NCBI RefSeq assembly: GCF_008831285.2
Contig: NC_045141.1
Location: 5,473,224 to 5,537,223 of the forward strand
Source of the DNA: Nymphaea colorata
Taxonomy: Eukaryota; Streptophyta; Magnoliopsida; Nymphaeales; Nymphaeaceae
Length of the DNA: 64,000 nucleotides
Reading direction: 5' to 3'
Each line of letters begins with the position of its first letter. Position 1 is the first letter of the stretch. The translations under genes were made by a program, and so were the position numbers. Below the pieces are notes generated by a model. The model did no database searches and was not told the origin of the DNA. It saw only the letters and a program-made list of their open reading frames with translations. Positions 1 through 11,429 of this stretch are shown in pieces.

Positions 1-1235
1 TAGAATACATGAGAAAAATACTCATCGGCACATTTTTTATAGGTTGTGTTAAACAAGAAATTCAATTAATTTACTCGCTCCTAAATAAATCTGGTAGAAA
101 AATCCCCAAGGCCAAGCCTTCTACATTCCCTAGAGTTCCCCCCTTCGGACTTGCCAGATTTCTTGTTAATCTTTTATTTCATTGATTTTATTATGTAAAA
201 ATAATTTACATATATGATCTGCAATCCAAATTTATTTAGCATAAAGTTCATATTGGACTCAGTTGCAAAAATACATATTGAATCCAACATCCATATCTTA
301 ACCTTTCCCATAATGTTAAGATTCGCATAAAGTAATATGAGAGAGGGAGAGAGAGAGAGAGAAAGAGACCAGAAGATGATGGTTGAACCAAGTGGACAAT
401 TATATACATTGAAACGCAATGTTCAAAACATTTTTTTCTTTATTTTGAGTATTTTAGAAGTTAACAGTTGAGATCGTAAGTCTGAAGCTTTGTACCCCAT
501 CCCTAATGTCATTAATACACACACACACACACACCATACCACTTTGGTACTGAACCACATCAAGAAAGCTCCGCCAAAAATCCTATTGAAGCTATCACAT
601 AGCTTTGTCGTTCATCCAAATTCCATAATTCTTCTGTTTTATTGTAAGACTTTTATTGCAGTGTGGCCAACAAAAACTTACATGCTCATTCATTATCAAG
701 GGAGGAAGTAAGAGTCAAGATCAATACCTTTTATCTTGTCAGGTTCAAGATTAATACATACCTTACTGTTAGTTTTAGACCACTACTTTAGCCACCTTTG
801 AATCCTTCTTCTCTTGATAAACCATTTATTTGTCATTATATTAGCAATCCCAAAGGAGTGATTTTCCTTCAGAAATGCTCCTTCGATGGGATTAGGAGGG
901 TCAGGGGAGGAGCTTCCTTCATCTACTTCTTCTAGAGTAGACGATTCTTCCTCATTATGTAGTCTTCATCTTTTACCTAATGATGGGAGGGCGTAATTGC
1001 CAAGATTATATAGGATGTCTTTTTTACTATTTACACATGCATACAAAGATTTTTTTTGATAGTTTCAAAAGCATTTCAAACTCTTGAAATTAAAGGCTTT
1101 GGAGACTTTGCTTAGACCTTTTCTTTATGAGCTTAAGTTTCTCTCTAACCTACAACAAATGTAATGAAGTTGTTATAATATTTAAATTATTTTCCAAACT
1201 CGTTAATCATAGTTTCCATCCAGGAAAGAGAATTA
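1..1235. other. AT-rich intergenic DNA, no gene seen
   Basis: No reading frame here has recognisable protein character. It contains a short GA-rich run near 340-366 and a CA microsatellite at about 517-533. Confidence 0.6.
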
Positions 1236-1935
1236 AAAAACGCAAAATCTCTCTTTTAATCTCTCTATTTCTCTCTCCTATTTCTCTTTCTCTTTCTCTC
1301 TCTGATTTCTCTCCCTTTTTATCTCTCTCCCTCTAAAATTTATCTTTTCTCTCTCTCTCTCTCTCTTCAGTTCTCTCTCTCCCTTTTTTAAAATCTCTTT
1401 CTTTCTCTCTCTTTATTTTACCTCTCTTTTAATCTCTCTTTTTTCTTTTTTTAATCTTTCTCTCTTGGATTTCACTATTTCTCTCTACTATTTTTCTCCC
1501 TCTCTCTGTGATTTCTCTCTTTTTAGATCTCTCTCTCTAAAATTTCTCCTTTTTATCTATGCCATCAATTCTCTCTCTCCCTTTTTAAAAATCTTTCTTT
1601 CTCTCTCTTTCTTTTACCTCTCTTTTAATCCCTCTTTTTCTTTTTCCTTTTTTAAACCCCCCCCTCTCTTTCTCTCTCTCTCCACCCCTTTTAAACAAAT
1701 GATGGGTAGAATAATGGGTGGGTTAGGCAGCATGTTACAGCCATGTCTTCAGTTTGATTCTTGGAGGGTGCTACCTAATGGTATTGAGGAACAATGTTGA
1801 TTTTGAGATTAGGGGTGCCATTATGAGGTCAACTGGACTGGTTCATGTCGCCTCCCCCACCCACCTTTTCTCCCATCCTTTTAGACTTCTCTCCCTGCTA
1901 CTCTCTCTTCTAATTTCTCTCTCTCTCTCTCTATT
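1236..1935. repeat. Long CT-rich polypyrimidine tract
   Basis: Most of 1240-1700, and again 1885-1935, is built from irregular TCTC, TTTC and CCTTTTT units on the plus strand. The interruption at about 1700-1880 is ordinary sequence. Reading frames here are Ser/Leu/Phe-rich artefacts of the repeat. A tract of this length can form non-B DNA and is likely length-polymorphic. Confidence 0.85.
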
Positions 1936-3447
1936 TACATATTAAACAAAAAAAACTCCCATTTTGCTTGGCCCAAAATCATTCGACTTCACCAAGGCCA
2001 ATATTACGGTGCAATACCCATGATCCTTATCATTGGGACTACACTTGGATGGCATACAACTCATTTTTTGAAAACCTTTTTTTTTTAATACGCATGTTGT
2101 GGTATGAATGACTTATCTAGTTTTCTTTCAGGCATAGAGAATTCTTTCTCTTTTCATTTAACTTTTATATTCACCATGCATTCATAAGATTCACGGATAC
2201 CCACAACCACTCCTTTAGGAAACCTAAGCAAAACATCATCGAGCCTTAATAATATGGGAATAGAATTAGGCTAAAATTTGAGATTAACTTGTGTTTCAAA
2301 AGATATCTATTAACTTTCTTTACTTTACAAATGATCATTTCATTAAAGCATTTTTATAAAATTTTATCAAAAATCTTCCTTCAAAAATTGACATAATTTT
2401 TTTACTTTAAATGATTATTACAAATCAAATGATTTGTTAGCTAAGATTATTTCTTCTAAAACATATCTCTGACCATTTTATCAAACAAAAATTATCGAAC
2501 TTTCTTTTCCAATGCCTAATGAACAATTTTCTTATTTTAAGGATTGACTCTTACATCTTTTTTTGCTTTATAAAATTTTAAATTTCTAAAACACTTTAAC
2601 ATCTTTACCATCCACCATATTGCATTTAAGTAGAGGAAATGCACCAAGAATGAAGAATGCCACAGAAAAACTAAGCCTCATAGCAATGGCTGGTGGACCC
2701 CTTTTCTAGTCTGCAAAACAAATTCTCACTAGTGAACCAAAAGAAATTTTGGGATGCTAACAATATGGCTCTGGTGGTGAGAAATTTCTTCTCACAAACA
2801 AGCTTGTAATGGAACACATATGATATTCGTTCTTAATTCTATATCATTATGGATACAAAAATCTTGACTTATATCATTATGCAATGTGATCTATAAACTA
2901 GTTGTACTTCTGATCTCCCCAGTAGATTTGCTCACCATCCATGCATCTTGCTCTTGAAGTGGTCAACAGCTTGGATGAGGGCATATAGAACAATTTTTTC
3001 TTCTCAAATTAGATGTTTCAAAAGATTATGACAAAGTGAGACTGTCTTTTTGCACTTTAGGCTTTCTTATTTGGGATTTTGTGAGGATTGGGTGAGGAAA
3101 AATATGACTTGTGTTTCTACTGCTTTGTTTGTTTTTGCCTTCAAGAAGGGAGGGAACCACTTTTTGTAGCCATAGAGGTCGATGACAAGGGGACCCTCTC
3201 TCTCCTCTTCTCAAGCAAGATGATCTTATGAAATTACAAGAGTCACATGCAGGTTACAGTGGAGGCAGTTCTTACCCACAAGCAAGAATTTCTTGCTAGA
3301 GATATATATTCTATGTCAGTCTAGTTTCTTATTAGTTCTTCTTCTCTTATTGATTGATTGTGATGATGTTCTGACATGAGTTACTCATAATTTCATTAAC
3401 TTGAGATGAAATGGATATGAAATAAAGAACAGTAGACTGCGAGAACT
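1936..3447. other. Intergenic DNA, no gene seen
   Basis: AT-rich sequence with no convincing coding region or repeat structure on either strand. Confidence 0.5.
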
Positions 3448-3646
3448 GAGGGTGAAGCCAGCAATTTTTTTTAGGAAGGGCTGAACAGTATTTGCAAAAA
3501 TTATACAAGGGCCAAACAATATTTTTCAAAATTTTTACATAGGCCAATTTAAAAATTTCTTAGAATGTAAGTATCATTTTTTTTTCCAAAACATGAGGGG
3601 GGAGGGGCATGGCTCCTGCCAGCTCCCCCTCCTTCTGTCCCACCCT
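3448..3646. mobile_element. Short non-autonomous transposon relic
   Basis: The segment opens with a GGGTGAAGCCAGCAATTTTTTT-like end and closes with a GGGGAGGGGCATGGCTCC block and a C-rich tail. Its interior is AT-rich with repeated runs of the AAAATTTTTA type. This layout, GC-rich ends around a T-rich middle, is common for small dispersed plant elements. Related pieces lie at 5829-6018 and near 11765-11960. The terminal inverted match is only about 6 bp (AGGGTG) and no target duplication is clear, so the class is uncertain. Confidence 0.4.
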
Positions 3647-4811
3647 AGATCCTTACAATAAGATTATTTGGCAAATGATACTCACTATCATGGGTGTCTT
3701 TGGTACATTGATGTATCACCAGGATTGGCTTCCTAGTAATGAGCCATACTTGTGTTCATACATCCAGAATTTGGAATTTAAGGCAATGGCACAAATATTC
3801 ACTAATCTTGATTAAATTGTGATCAACAGTCAATAATTCAATAGAAAAAAGCCTAGTTATAAAAACTCTTGGCTATCTAGTTATCAATCAATAATTTTCA
3901 CATGGGCTATGAAAATCAAATCTACATTAGTAAATTTTTCAAACAAACAAAGCCGCTTATCATGCATATCTAACTTTAGTTTTCTTTTGATTTGGAAACA
4001 TGGTGCCTACCAGGATAATATTTTCCACATATCACCTGCTTTTTCATTCATAATAATATGGGGAAAATGGAAAAGTGAGTTGCGAACAAGGTTGGCATCG
4101 AGAAAAAAAAAGAAGTGAGAGAAATGGTTAAAAATGGAAATAAATCGGCTTGTTGTTCACTCTATGAAAATGGAAAGAGAAGGAAGACGAAGGTAGTGCT
4201 CTGTAGGCTGGCATGGTGTTAAATAAATCCAGAAAAATTCCCAATCCACAAACTTCTACATCACCTACACTTCCTCTTTCTCACATTTGTCGGATCTCTG
4301 ATTGTATTATGTAAAAATTTGGAAGCATGATTTTTTTTTTTCCAAATCCAAAATTTTATTTATCCCATCCAAGTTGCGTGATCTGACCATTGACTAGAAG
4401 TACAACTTGTTCGTGCCACAAGGGAATGCCATCGACCTTGCCAAACTTAAGGCTGGCCATCCCTATTATGAAGAGACAAAGCTGATGATGTCCAGGACTC
4501 ATACTAATCCAGTTTTGCTGTTTTATTCCAACAAACTCTGTTTGACAGAACTATGAGCTCCGAATGGGATGTTAAAGGTCTCTCTAACTATAGCAACAGG
4601 GCATGATCAAGTGGCACTAGCCATGCAAAGTTGGCCCAGACCAATTACGTTCTCAGGGTTAGGTTTTGTTACTAGTCTTTTGACCTATTTCCTTCAACTG
4701 GGCTTTCTTTTTTTAATTTCATTTTGTAGAAGTTAGAGAAAAAGAAGAGAGAAAAGCTTCACTTTGGATGCTTTCTTGATAAGTGTGTAAAATTTCAGAT
4801 TTTGACTCCAT
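3647..4811. other. Intergenic DNA, no gene seen
   Basis: No coding signature was found. The open frames in this stretch look like chance frames in AT-rich DNA. Confidence 0.5.
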
Positions 4812-5585
4812 AATGTCTATCGATAGTGGCCCCTCTTTTTTTTCTCAAGACAGTCATTCATTTCTTTTAAGAAATTATTTGTTTTAAATTTTTAATGGTG
4901 TCTCAGCATTAATCATTTTTCTTGCTTTAAAGCATTAAAAAAATCAAATACCAATAATTTAAAAAATATGTCATAGTGTTATAAGGGAAATTATCGCTAT
5001 AGTGAGAATATAAGATACATGGTGGGTATTATTGAGTGTCTCAGAATGAGAACATAAATCAAATTGTTGAGAGATCAGTGAGTCCTTATGGTCTCTTATT
5101 TGTATAATATGTGGCCTATAGCTAGAGTATTTCTTCTTTTTCAACAAAACCTGAGTAGCTAAATTTAAACTTGATTTCACTGGGTAGAGTAGCTAAATTG
5201 CATTTGATGTCCGTTTGTAATAACCTATACAAAATTGACAAAGCATCCAGCAGTCACAAAGACAATGATAAGAGAATGATTTTATTTACTATAGACCAAA
5301 CATTATTGATTACATATTTTCAGGTTCATTCCCCTTTTAATAATTATTTTCAATTTCTAGGGAAACTTTCCAAGATACATATAAATATTTTACACGTCCA
5401 GTGACATACGGATATGGTCCAGTGTTGAAATCTATAAAATTTTAAAAGATTCTTGAAATCTGATTTGTGGATCAAATATTCTATCGTTATAATTAAAAAG
5501 CAAGCTGCCAACTGGGAACCTTATATGACACACAACAAAGTATGCACACATAGGTAACAATTTAACGGAAACTTTCTGCTGTGTA
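4812..5585 (+). repeat. Left arm of inverted duplication flanking the terpene synthase locus
   Basis: Read in reverse complement, this segment matches 11963-13193 over its whole length. One shared stretch is the CCCCTTCTTTTTTCTC-like run followed by GACTGTC at 4830-4855, seen inverted at 13145-13193. The phrase around 5460-5580 reappears inverted at 11970-12095. The right arm carries about 500 bp of extra sequence. Nothing in the segment looks coding. The two arms enclose about 6.4 kb that contains the whole terpene synthase cluster. Confidence 0.75.
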
Positions 5586-5828
5586 ACGAAAGGCCATGAG
5601 TTTTTTCACGACCACATTATAAAAGAAGGTGACGACTTTTACAGCATGAGCTGCTTGTTTTCTTTGACACAATTAAGTGATAATTCTTGTAGCGTCTTTG
5701 TTTCTATTCTTTTCGGCTAAAAGAAAAGACTTTAAAGCTCTTTTTTTTTTAAATTGGTGAAAACTATAGAACAAAGGGCACAAAGTTCTTTTTAACCCTT
5801 ACGTAGAGGGTTGCAGAGAGATCTCGAA
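5586..5828. other. Spacer between repeat arm and transposon relic
   Basis: No feature was recognised in this short AT-rich spacer. Confidence 0.5.
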
Positions 5829-6018
5829 GATGAAGCTAGGAATTTTTTGTTGTAGGAACCAAACTATAGTTTCTAAAATTTTACAGAACCAGAAATATAT
5901 TTACTTTATTTTATTTTATACAGGATAAACTAAAATATTTGAAATTTAAAAATAACTTCTTTTTATTTTTTTTAAATCCAAGAAGAAATACAGCCCCTTC
6001 CACACCCCCCTGCCTCCA
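5829..6018. mobile_element. Short non-autonomous transposon relic
   Basis: It begins with a GATGAAGCTAGGAATTTTTT-like end, has an AT-rich middle, and ends in a CCCCTTCCACACCCCCC block. The organisation is the same as in the relic at 3448-3646. No intact terminal inverted repeats or target duplication were found. Confidence 0.35.
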
Positions 6019-7060
6019 GTACACCTCTCTCTATAATTTTGTTTTTCAAAGCCTTTGGTCCCCGTGACTGAGGGTTGCTCTTTGAGAACGAAAAGTGAAA
6101 AAAAAAAAGAAGAATAAAAATTCAGTATATTTTTATAATTAAAATTTAAAAAAAAAAATTTGCCCCCACCATTTTCAAGGTTGGACACATCTGATTATGG
6201 ACCTGATTTTGAACTGTAGCTAGTAAAAAAGCATTGTGCCAGTACTAATCAAATACGTGTTCCTTTATGTTTTATGCCATATTCAGGCCCGAGTCCACTT
6301 TGTGTTACGGAGATCCAACCCGATTATGTCTATATTTGGGATCACATGCTTCTTGGATCCAAATTTAGTTTTAAAAAGTAGAGCCTACATCTGAATCCCA
6401 AGTCCTCCCTGAATCCAAACCACTGGCATCCATAGTTGGCGCATAGGGATGCCTATATATCTGCATTGGATAGAAAATCTATTCGATCTGTTTCGAAGAA
6501 ATCAGATATGAAAAAGAAAAACATATCCTATTAAAAAATAGGATTGAATTCAGCAGTAATAATCGGATTCCAATCAGATTTTCGGATATACATAAACATC
6601 CGGTTCGATTTGGATGTGGATTTGAATGAGATTTGTTATTAAGCAAATATCCTATATCTAATGTTCTTACATTTTGAAAATAGGTCAAATTCAGTTCAAA
6701 ATTCATATTTAGATATGAATATGAAAATTATATTGAAATCAAATTCACTTTGTGAAATAGGATTCCAGATTTGGATTTAGATATGGCTGAAGGTAAATTC
6801 AATTTGACTATGATCCATTGACATCCCTAATTGTGGTTGAAGGGGTAGCTTTGTCCTTCCTTCCTTTCTTTTTCCTTTGGCAGCTTCTATGACAAGTAGT
6901 GACATAGTTGGGTCTGCCACATGTTTTCATCATTCTTTTCTTTTTCCTCTTTTCCCTTACATGTTTCTCTCAGAACAATGGCCAAAACACATGCTGGCTT
7001 GGTTGGGCCGGCTGGTGGGGCCGGCTGCCAACACCAACTCATTAAAATTTTCATTGAAAC
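6019..7060. other. Intergenic DNA, no gene seen
   Basis: AT-rich sequence with repeated GGATWTGGAT-type words around 6480-6800, suggesting an old dispersed repeat. No coding region is supported. Confidence 0.4.
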
Positions 7061-7839
7061 AATGTGCACTCGATTGCGGGTCTCTATAAGCTAGCAAACC
7101 ATGTTCATAATTTTGTTGAAATGACAAGTTGCACCACTTAAAGGTGAAGGGGTCCAATTAGTCAAATACGTGTAAAAAATAAACATGGACTTTGATAAAA
7201 ATTGTTTTAAGTTGTGAACAATAGCTAATAAGTGTCGGATTATAATGCATATTAAAAATGTGAAGCAAGAATGCATTCTATCTATATGCAAATACAATTA
7301 AAGTACCAAATAATTATGGCTTAGGCAAGTGTCATAGTTTAATGCATTCTATTTATATACAAATAAGAAAGCATCAAACATTTATAGCTTATGCAAATAC
7401 CATATTTTTAGGAGATTGAACTTTATTAAAATTCTCTAACCATTATAGACACGCAATATGCACTTGGATGCTGCTCTTTATAAGCTAGCAAACCATGTTC
7501 ATGATATTGTTGAAACGGCAAGTTGCACCACTTAAAGGTGAAGGGGTGCAATTACTCAAATACTTGTAAAAAATAAAGATGGTCTTTAATAAAAATGGTT
7601 TTAAGTGGCAAACTTTAGCTAATAAGTGTCAGATTATAATGCATATGAAAAACTTGAAGAAAGAATGCATTCTTTCTATAAAATAAAAGTACCAAATAAT
7701 TATGGCTTGGGCAAGTGTCATAGTTTAATACTTTCTATTTGTATACAAAGAAAAAAGCATTAAACATTTATAGCTTACGCAAACACCATATTTTAAGAGA
7801 TTGAACCTAATTAAAATTCTCTAACCATAATAGACACGC
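7061..7839 (+). promoter_or_regulatory. Two tandem duplicate promoter units ahead of the terpene synthase genes
   Basis: Units 7061-7453 and 7454-7839 are near-copies of about 390 bp. Each starts with an AATGTGCACTCGGATG-like word, then a TATA-like box (CTATAAG at about 7084, TTTATAAG at 7477), a GCTAGCAAACC word and a block containing AAGTTGCACCACTTAAAGG. The same unit recurs just before the two gene copies (start words at 7841 and 8771). These two upstream units are followed by no coding exon, so they look like orphan promoter copies left by unequal exchange. Confidence 0.6.
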
Positions 7840-7861
7840 AATGCACACTCGGATGCAGCTC

Positions 7862-7869
7862 TATATAAA
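7862..7869 (+). promoter_or_regulatory. TATA box of terpene synthase copy 1
   Basis: TATATAAA lies 88 bp before the ATG at 7950, inside the third promoter unit. Of the four promoter units this is the best match to the TATA consensus. Confidence 0.6.
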
Positions 7870-7949
7870 CTTGCAAACCAATCCTGAGCTAAGTCATCCG
7901 AGAGGCAGTGAAAGCATTCAGCTCTCAACAACAAATACACACTGTTCTA

Positions 7950-8456
7950 ATGGCTGCTCATCTTCCCTCTCTTTCCACTCCTTTCGTTACTTCCCCCAAG
8001 CTTGATCCTAATAACAAGGCTGGGTTCAAGCCATGGAGCACCACCCTTGTGAGATGTGAGCCAAGGGCTGAGGGCTGCGGTAGGTCTGCTGCTCAAAGGA
8101 GGCCTTCCAGATACCAGCCAAGTACATGGAACTATGACTTCATCCAGTCCATTGCCAGCGCAACATCAGTAATTTTCCATACCTCTGATCTGACTATTAT
8201 TTTGTTTATTTTGGTATTGTGATGTGATCCTAATTCAAAGACATGAAAATGAAAGCAGATCGAAACACAAAGGACCAGAGTTGAAGAATTGAGAAGAGAA
8301 GTCCAACAAGTTATAACATCTACAACTGAGCAAGTGGCTCTATTGGAGCTTGTCGATACACTCGAACGTTTAAGTGTAGCCTATCACTTTGAGAGTGAGA
8401 TCAGGCGACCGCTAGATGCCATATCCATGAGCACTAGAGGATTTGAGGACCTCTGA
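7950..8456 (+). pseudogene. Terpene synthase copy 1, two-exon stub
   Basis: This is the 5' end of a TPS-b family terpene synthase, cut off after exon 2. Exon 1 (7950-8168, 73 codons, ending at a GT donor in phase 0) encodes a Ser/Thr/Lys-rich plastid transit peptide. The RRx8W motif follows as RRPSRYQPSTW, which in this clade marks the start of the mature monoterpene-type enzyme. Exon 2 starts at 8259 after a CAG acceptor and encodes the helical RVEELRREVQQ and AYHFESEI region. A TGA at 8454-8456 ends the frame where copy 2 reads Tyr. Downstream the sequence joins promoter-unit DNA near 8475, so exons 3-7 are absent. The stub arose from a tandem duplication with copy 2. If transcribed, it could make only a truncated protein with no catalytic domain. 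Confidence 0.85.
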
Positions 8457-8792
8457 TCTTCTTCACTTCGGTTCAGTACCAAATATGTGTCGGATTATAA
8501 TGCATAAACCAGGTCTTTAATAAAAATGGTTTTAAGTGGCAAACATTAGCTAATAAGTGTCGGATTATAATGCATATCAAAAACTTGAAGAGAGAATGCA
8601 TTCTATCTATAAAATAAAAGTACCAAATAATTATGGCTTGGGCAAGTGTCATAGTTTAATTTTTTCTATTTATATACAAAGATAAAAGCATTAAACATTT
8701 ATAGCTTATGCAAACACCATATTTTAAGAGATTGAACCTAATTAAAATTCTCTAACCATTATAGACACGCAATGCACACTCGGATGCAGCCC

Positions 8793-8800
8793 TATATGAA
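8793..8800 (+). promoter_or_regulatory. TATA-like box of terpene synthase copy 2
   Basis: TATATGAA sits 90 bp before the ATG at 8883, at the position of TATATAAA in copy 1. The A-to-G change weakens the consensus, so copy 2 may be poorly transcribed. Confidence 0.45.
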
Positions 8801-8882
8801 CTAGCAAACCAATCCTGAGCTAAGTCATCTGAGGGGCAGTGAAAGCATTCAGCATTCAACAACAAATACACACACTGTCCTA

Positions 8883-11265
8883 ATGGCTGCTCTTCTTGCT
8901 TCCCTTTCTACTCCTTTCGTTATTTCCCCCAAGTTTGGTCCTAATAGCAAGGCTGGGTTCAAGCCATGGAGCACCACCCTTGTGAGATGTGCGCCAAGGG
9001 TTGAGGGCTGCGGTAGGTCTGCTGCTCAAAGGAGACCTTCCAGATACCAGCCAAGTACATGGAACTATAACTTCATCCAGTCCATTACTAGCGCAACATC
9101 TGTAATTTTCCGTACCTCTGATCTGACTTATTTTGTTTATTTTCGTATTATGATGTGATCCTAATTCAAAGAAATGAAAATGAAAGCAGATCGAAACACA
9201 AAGGACCAGAGTTGAAGAATTGAGAAGAGAAGTCCAACAACTTATAACATCTACCACTGAGCAAGTGGCTCAGTTGGAGCTGATCGATTCACTCGAACAT
9301 TTAGGTGTAGCCTATCACTTTGAGAGTGAGGTCAGGCGATCACTAGATGCCATATGCACGAGCAGTAGAGGATTTGAGGACCTCTACTCTTCTTCACTTT
9401 GCTTCTGAATTCCGAGGCAACATGGCTATAATGTTTCTGCAGGTATACATATATATATAAATACACATGCGTTAATTCCAAAATATTGACTCAATAATTA
9501 GTTCTTAATCTAGACTGTCTATTACAAATGTGTTAATTGACACTAACCATTAAAGTTTCTTTTTGCATTTCGTAGAGTGCTTTAGTAGATTTAGGGAACA
9601 GTCTGGCCGGTTCTCTGAGAATCTTCGTGAGGATGTGAGAGGGTTGCTGAGCCTCTATGAAGCATCACAGCTAGCCTGTGAAGGAGAAACTGTGTTGGAA
9701 GAAGCTACGGCCTTCTCTTCAGAGCATCTTAGAGCAAGGACAACCTGCATGGACAAGAGGATGTCTCGACAGGTAAAGCGTGGTCTGCAGGTTCTGCTCC
9801 ACAGAAGGGTTTGTAGGGTCGAGGCCCGAGAGTATATTGAGACATTCGAGAGGACGGACCGCAGAAGCCAAGTACTGCATGAGTTCACTAGGCTGGACTT
9901 CAACATGGTGCAGACAATCCACCAAAGAGAGCTCAGGGAGTTATCCGGGTAACAATTCATTCTTGCACTTTTGCCTAAATAACTTGGTCAATAGTTGATA
10001 ATAATGTAGCAACTAATGTCATTCTATGTATATATGCATATCAGTAATGAATATCTTGTATGTTACATTGTTGCTGGATTTCATCATTGGGTCCACTAAT
10101 AATCAACCATGAGTCCTTTGTTTTGGGTGTTTGCAGGTGGTGGAGGCACTTGGGCTTGGGCGATCACATTTGCTTCGCCAGAGATAGGCTGGTGGAGAGC
10201 TACTTCATGGCGGTGGGGAAGATGCATGAGCCAAGTTCTCACAGTACAGGATGCAACTCGCCCGGGTCTCCTACTTGATGGCCACCGTTGAGGACATCTT
10301 TGGCGAGCATCAGTCTGTTGAGGAGCTCGAACCCTTTGTGCAAGTTGTTGAGAGGTAAAGGATGATTATGGTTGGTAAATTAAAGGGAGCAACTCTGTCT
10401 CTAGTTTCTGCTTCACATCGTTAGGAGCCAATGAGGGTGCTGTATATTGTATATACGCAGGTGGGATCTTCAGGCGGCAGAGCAGCTGCCACAGTCACTG
10501 AGGGTCTTCTATGCGGCTGTCTACAACACAACCAACCAGATTAGCTACGCTGTTCTTAGGAGGCATGGCCATGATATCACTTCACACATGAGGAGAGCGG
10601 TGGATGGGTGTATGTAGAGCTTACTTGGTTGAAGCAAGGTGGCACCATGCCCGATAGACACCAAGGCTAGAGGAATATCTAAGCAACATCCGGGCAGCCA
10701 TGACCGGCACTATTCTTCTCCATGCCTACCTCTTCCTCTCCGAAAACATTGAGGATCAAGCAATCCAGCAGCTGTTGTGTGAGTCGAACATCATCACTTG
10801 TCATCGATGATAACAACTTGTCAAAATCAGCTGTTAGTGTATTTTCTGCTGGTTAACTAGTATTAGCTTCCGAGTTGACAATGTTTTTGTTCTGTTTTTC
10901 TGTTTGGATTGGCTGATAATCTTCTCTTTATATGTTGAACACTTGATCAAAGGTTGTACTCGGGAGAGGGAACCTGCCTAGATCGGTCCAGATTTATATG
11001 AATGAGGCAAGGTTAGCGGAGGAGCAAGCACGACAGCACATAAGGAACTTGCCAAGGGATCATGGAGGAGGCTGAACAGGGAGCTTCTCTCTGCTCTGCA
11101 GCAGCAGCAACAGACCACCTTCTTTCGTTCCTTCATGAACGTGGCTCTCAACATTGCGAGGGTCTCCCAGTGCATGTACGACTATGAAGATGGCATCGGT
11201 GTCTTGGAGCATGAGTCCATGGCCGTATCTACTCCCTCATTGCCGAGCCCATCCAGACTGCCTAA
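8883..11265 (+). pseudogene. Terpene synthase copy 2 (TPS-b type), decayed
   Basis: Near-complete TPS-b gene, broken at many points. Exons read: 1, 8883-9101 (transit peptide, RRx8W); 2, 9190-9442; 3, 9576-9948 (373 nt, with the DFNMVQ..HQRELRELS signature); 4, 10137-10354; 5, 10461-10599; 6, from about 10601 to about 10785; 7, 10953-11265, ending SLIAEPIQTA. Family members turn prenyl diphosphates into terpenes in plastids, using Mg2+ held by DDxxD and NSE/DTE motifs. Defects: in-frame TGA at 9408 (Arg expected); exon 4 is 218 nt where the family norm is 219, shifting the frame after HEP; the DDxxD site reads EDIFG; one extra base at 10600 with no intron 5; TAG in exon 6; the 3' end of exon 6, which should carry NSE/DTE, is missing; frameshifts in exon 7. 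It cannot encode an active synthase. Confidence 0.9.
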
Positions 11266-11354
11266 GCAAATCACCAGTGTCATGTTTCCCACTCTATCAA
11301 CCATCTTGGTGCCCATTAACCGAATCCTACTTATGATGCTATGTATCATCATGT

Positions 11355-11360
11355 AATAAA
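11355..11360 (+). terminator. Candidate polyadenylation signal of terpene synthase copy 2
   Basis: AATAAA lies 90 bp after the terminal TAA at 11263-11265, a typical spacing for a plant 3' UTR. Confidence 0.45.
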
Positions 11361-11389
11361 ATGGATACATTAATAAATTAAATTCAGTA

Positions 11390-11429
11390 CTCTCTCTCTC
11401 TTTATCTATCTCTCTCTCTCTCTCTCTCT
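11390..11429. repeat. CT microsatellite
   Basis: Near-perfect TC dinucleotide run with one short interruption, directly downstream of the terpene synthase copy. Confidence 0.85.

Noticed and set aside
520-540. CRISPR-like or other short regularly spaced repeats
   Set aside because: It is a simple CA microsatellite. No direct repeats with unique spacers occur in the window, and the organism is a plant.
1127-1945. Ser/Leu/Phe-rich frames on the plus strand
   Set aside because: They are direct translations of the CT polypyrimidine tract.
9655-9960. Minus-strand frames over terpene synthase exon 3
   Set aside because: They are shadows of the exon; the plus strand has the family signature.
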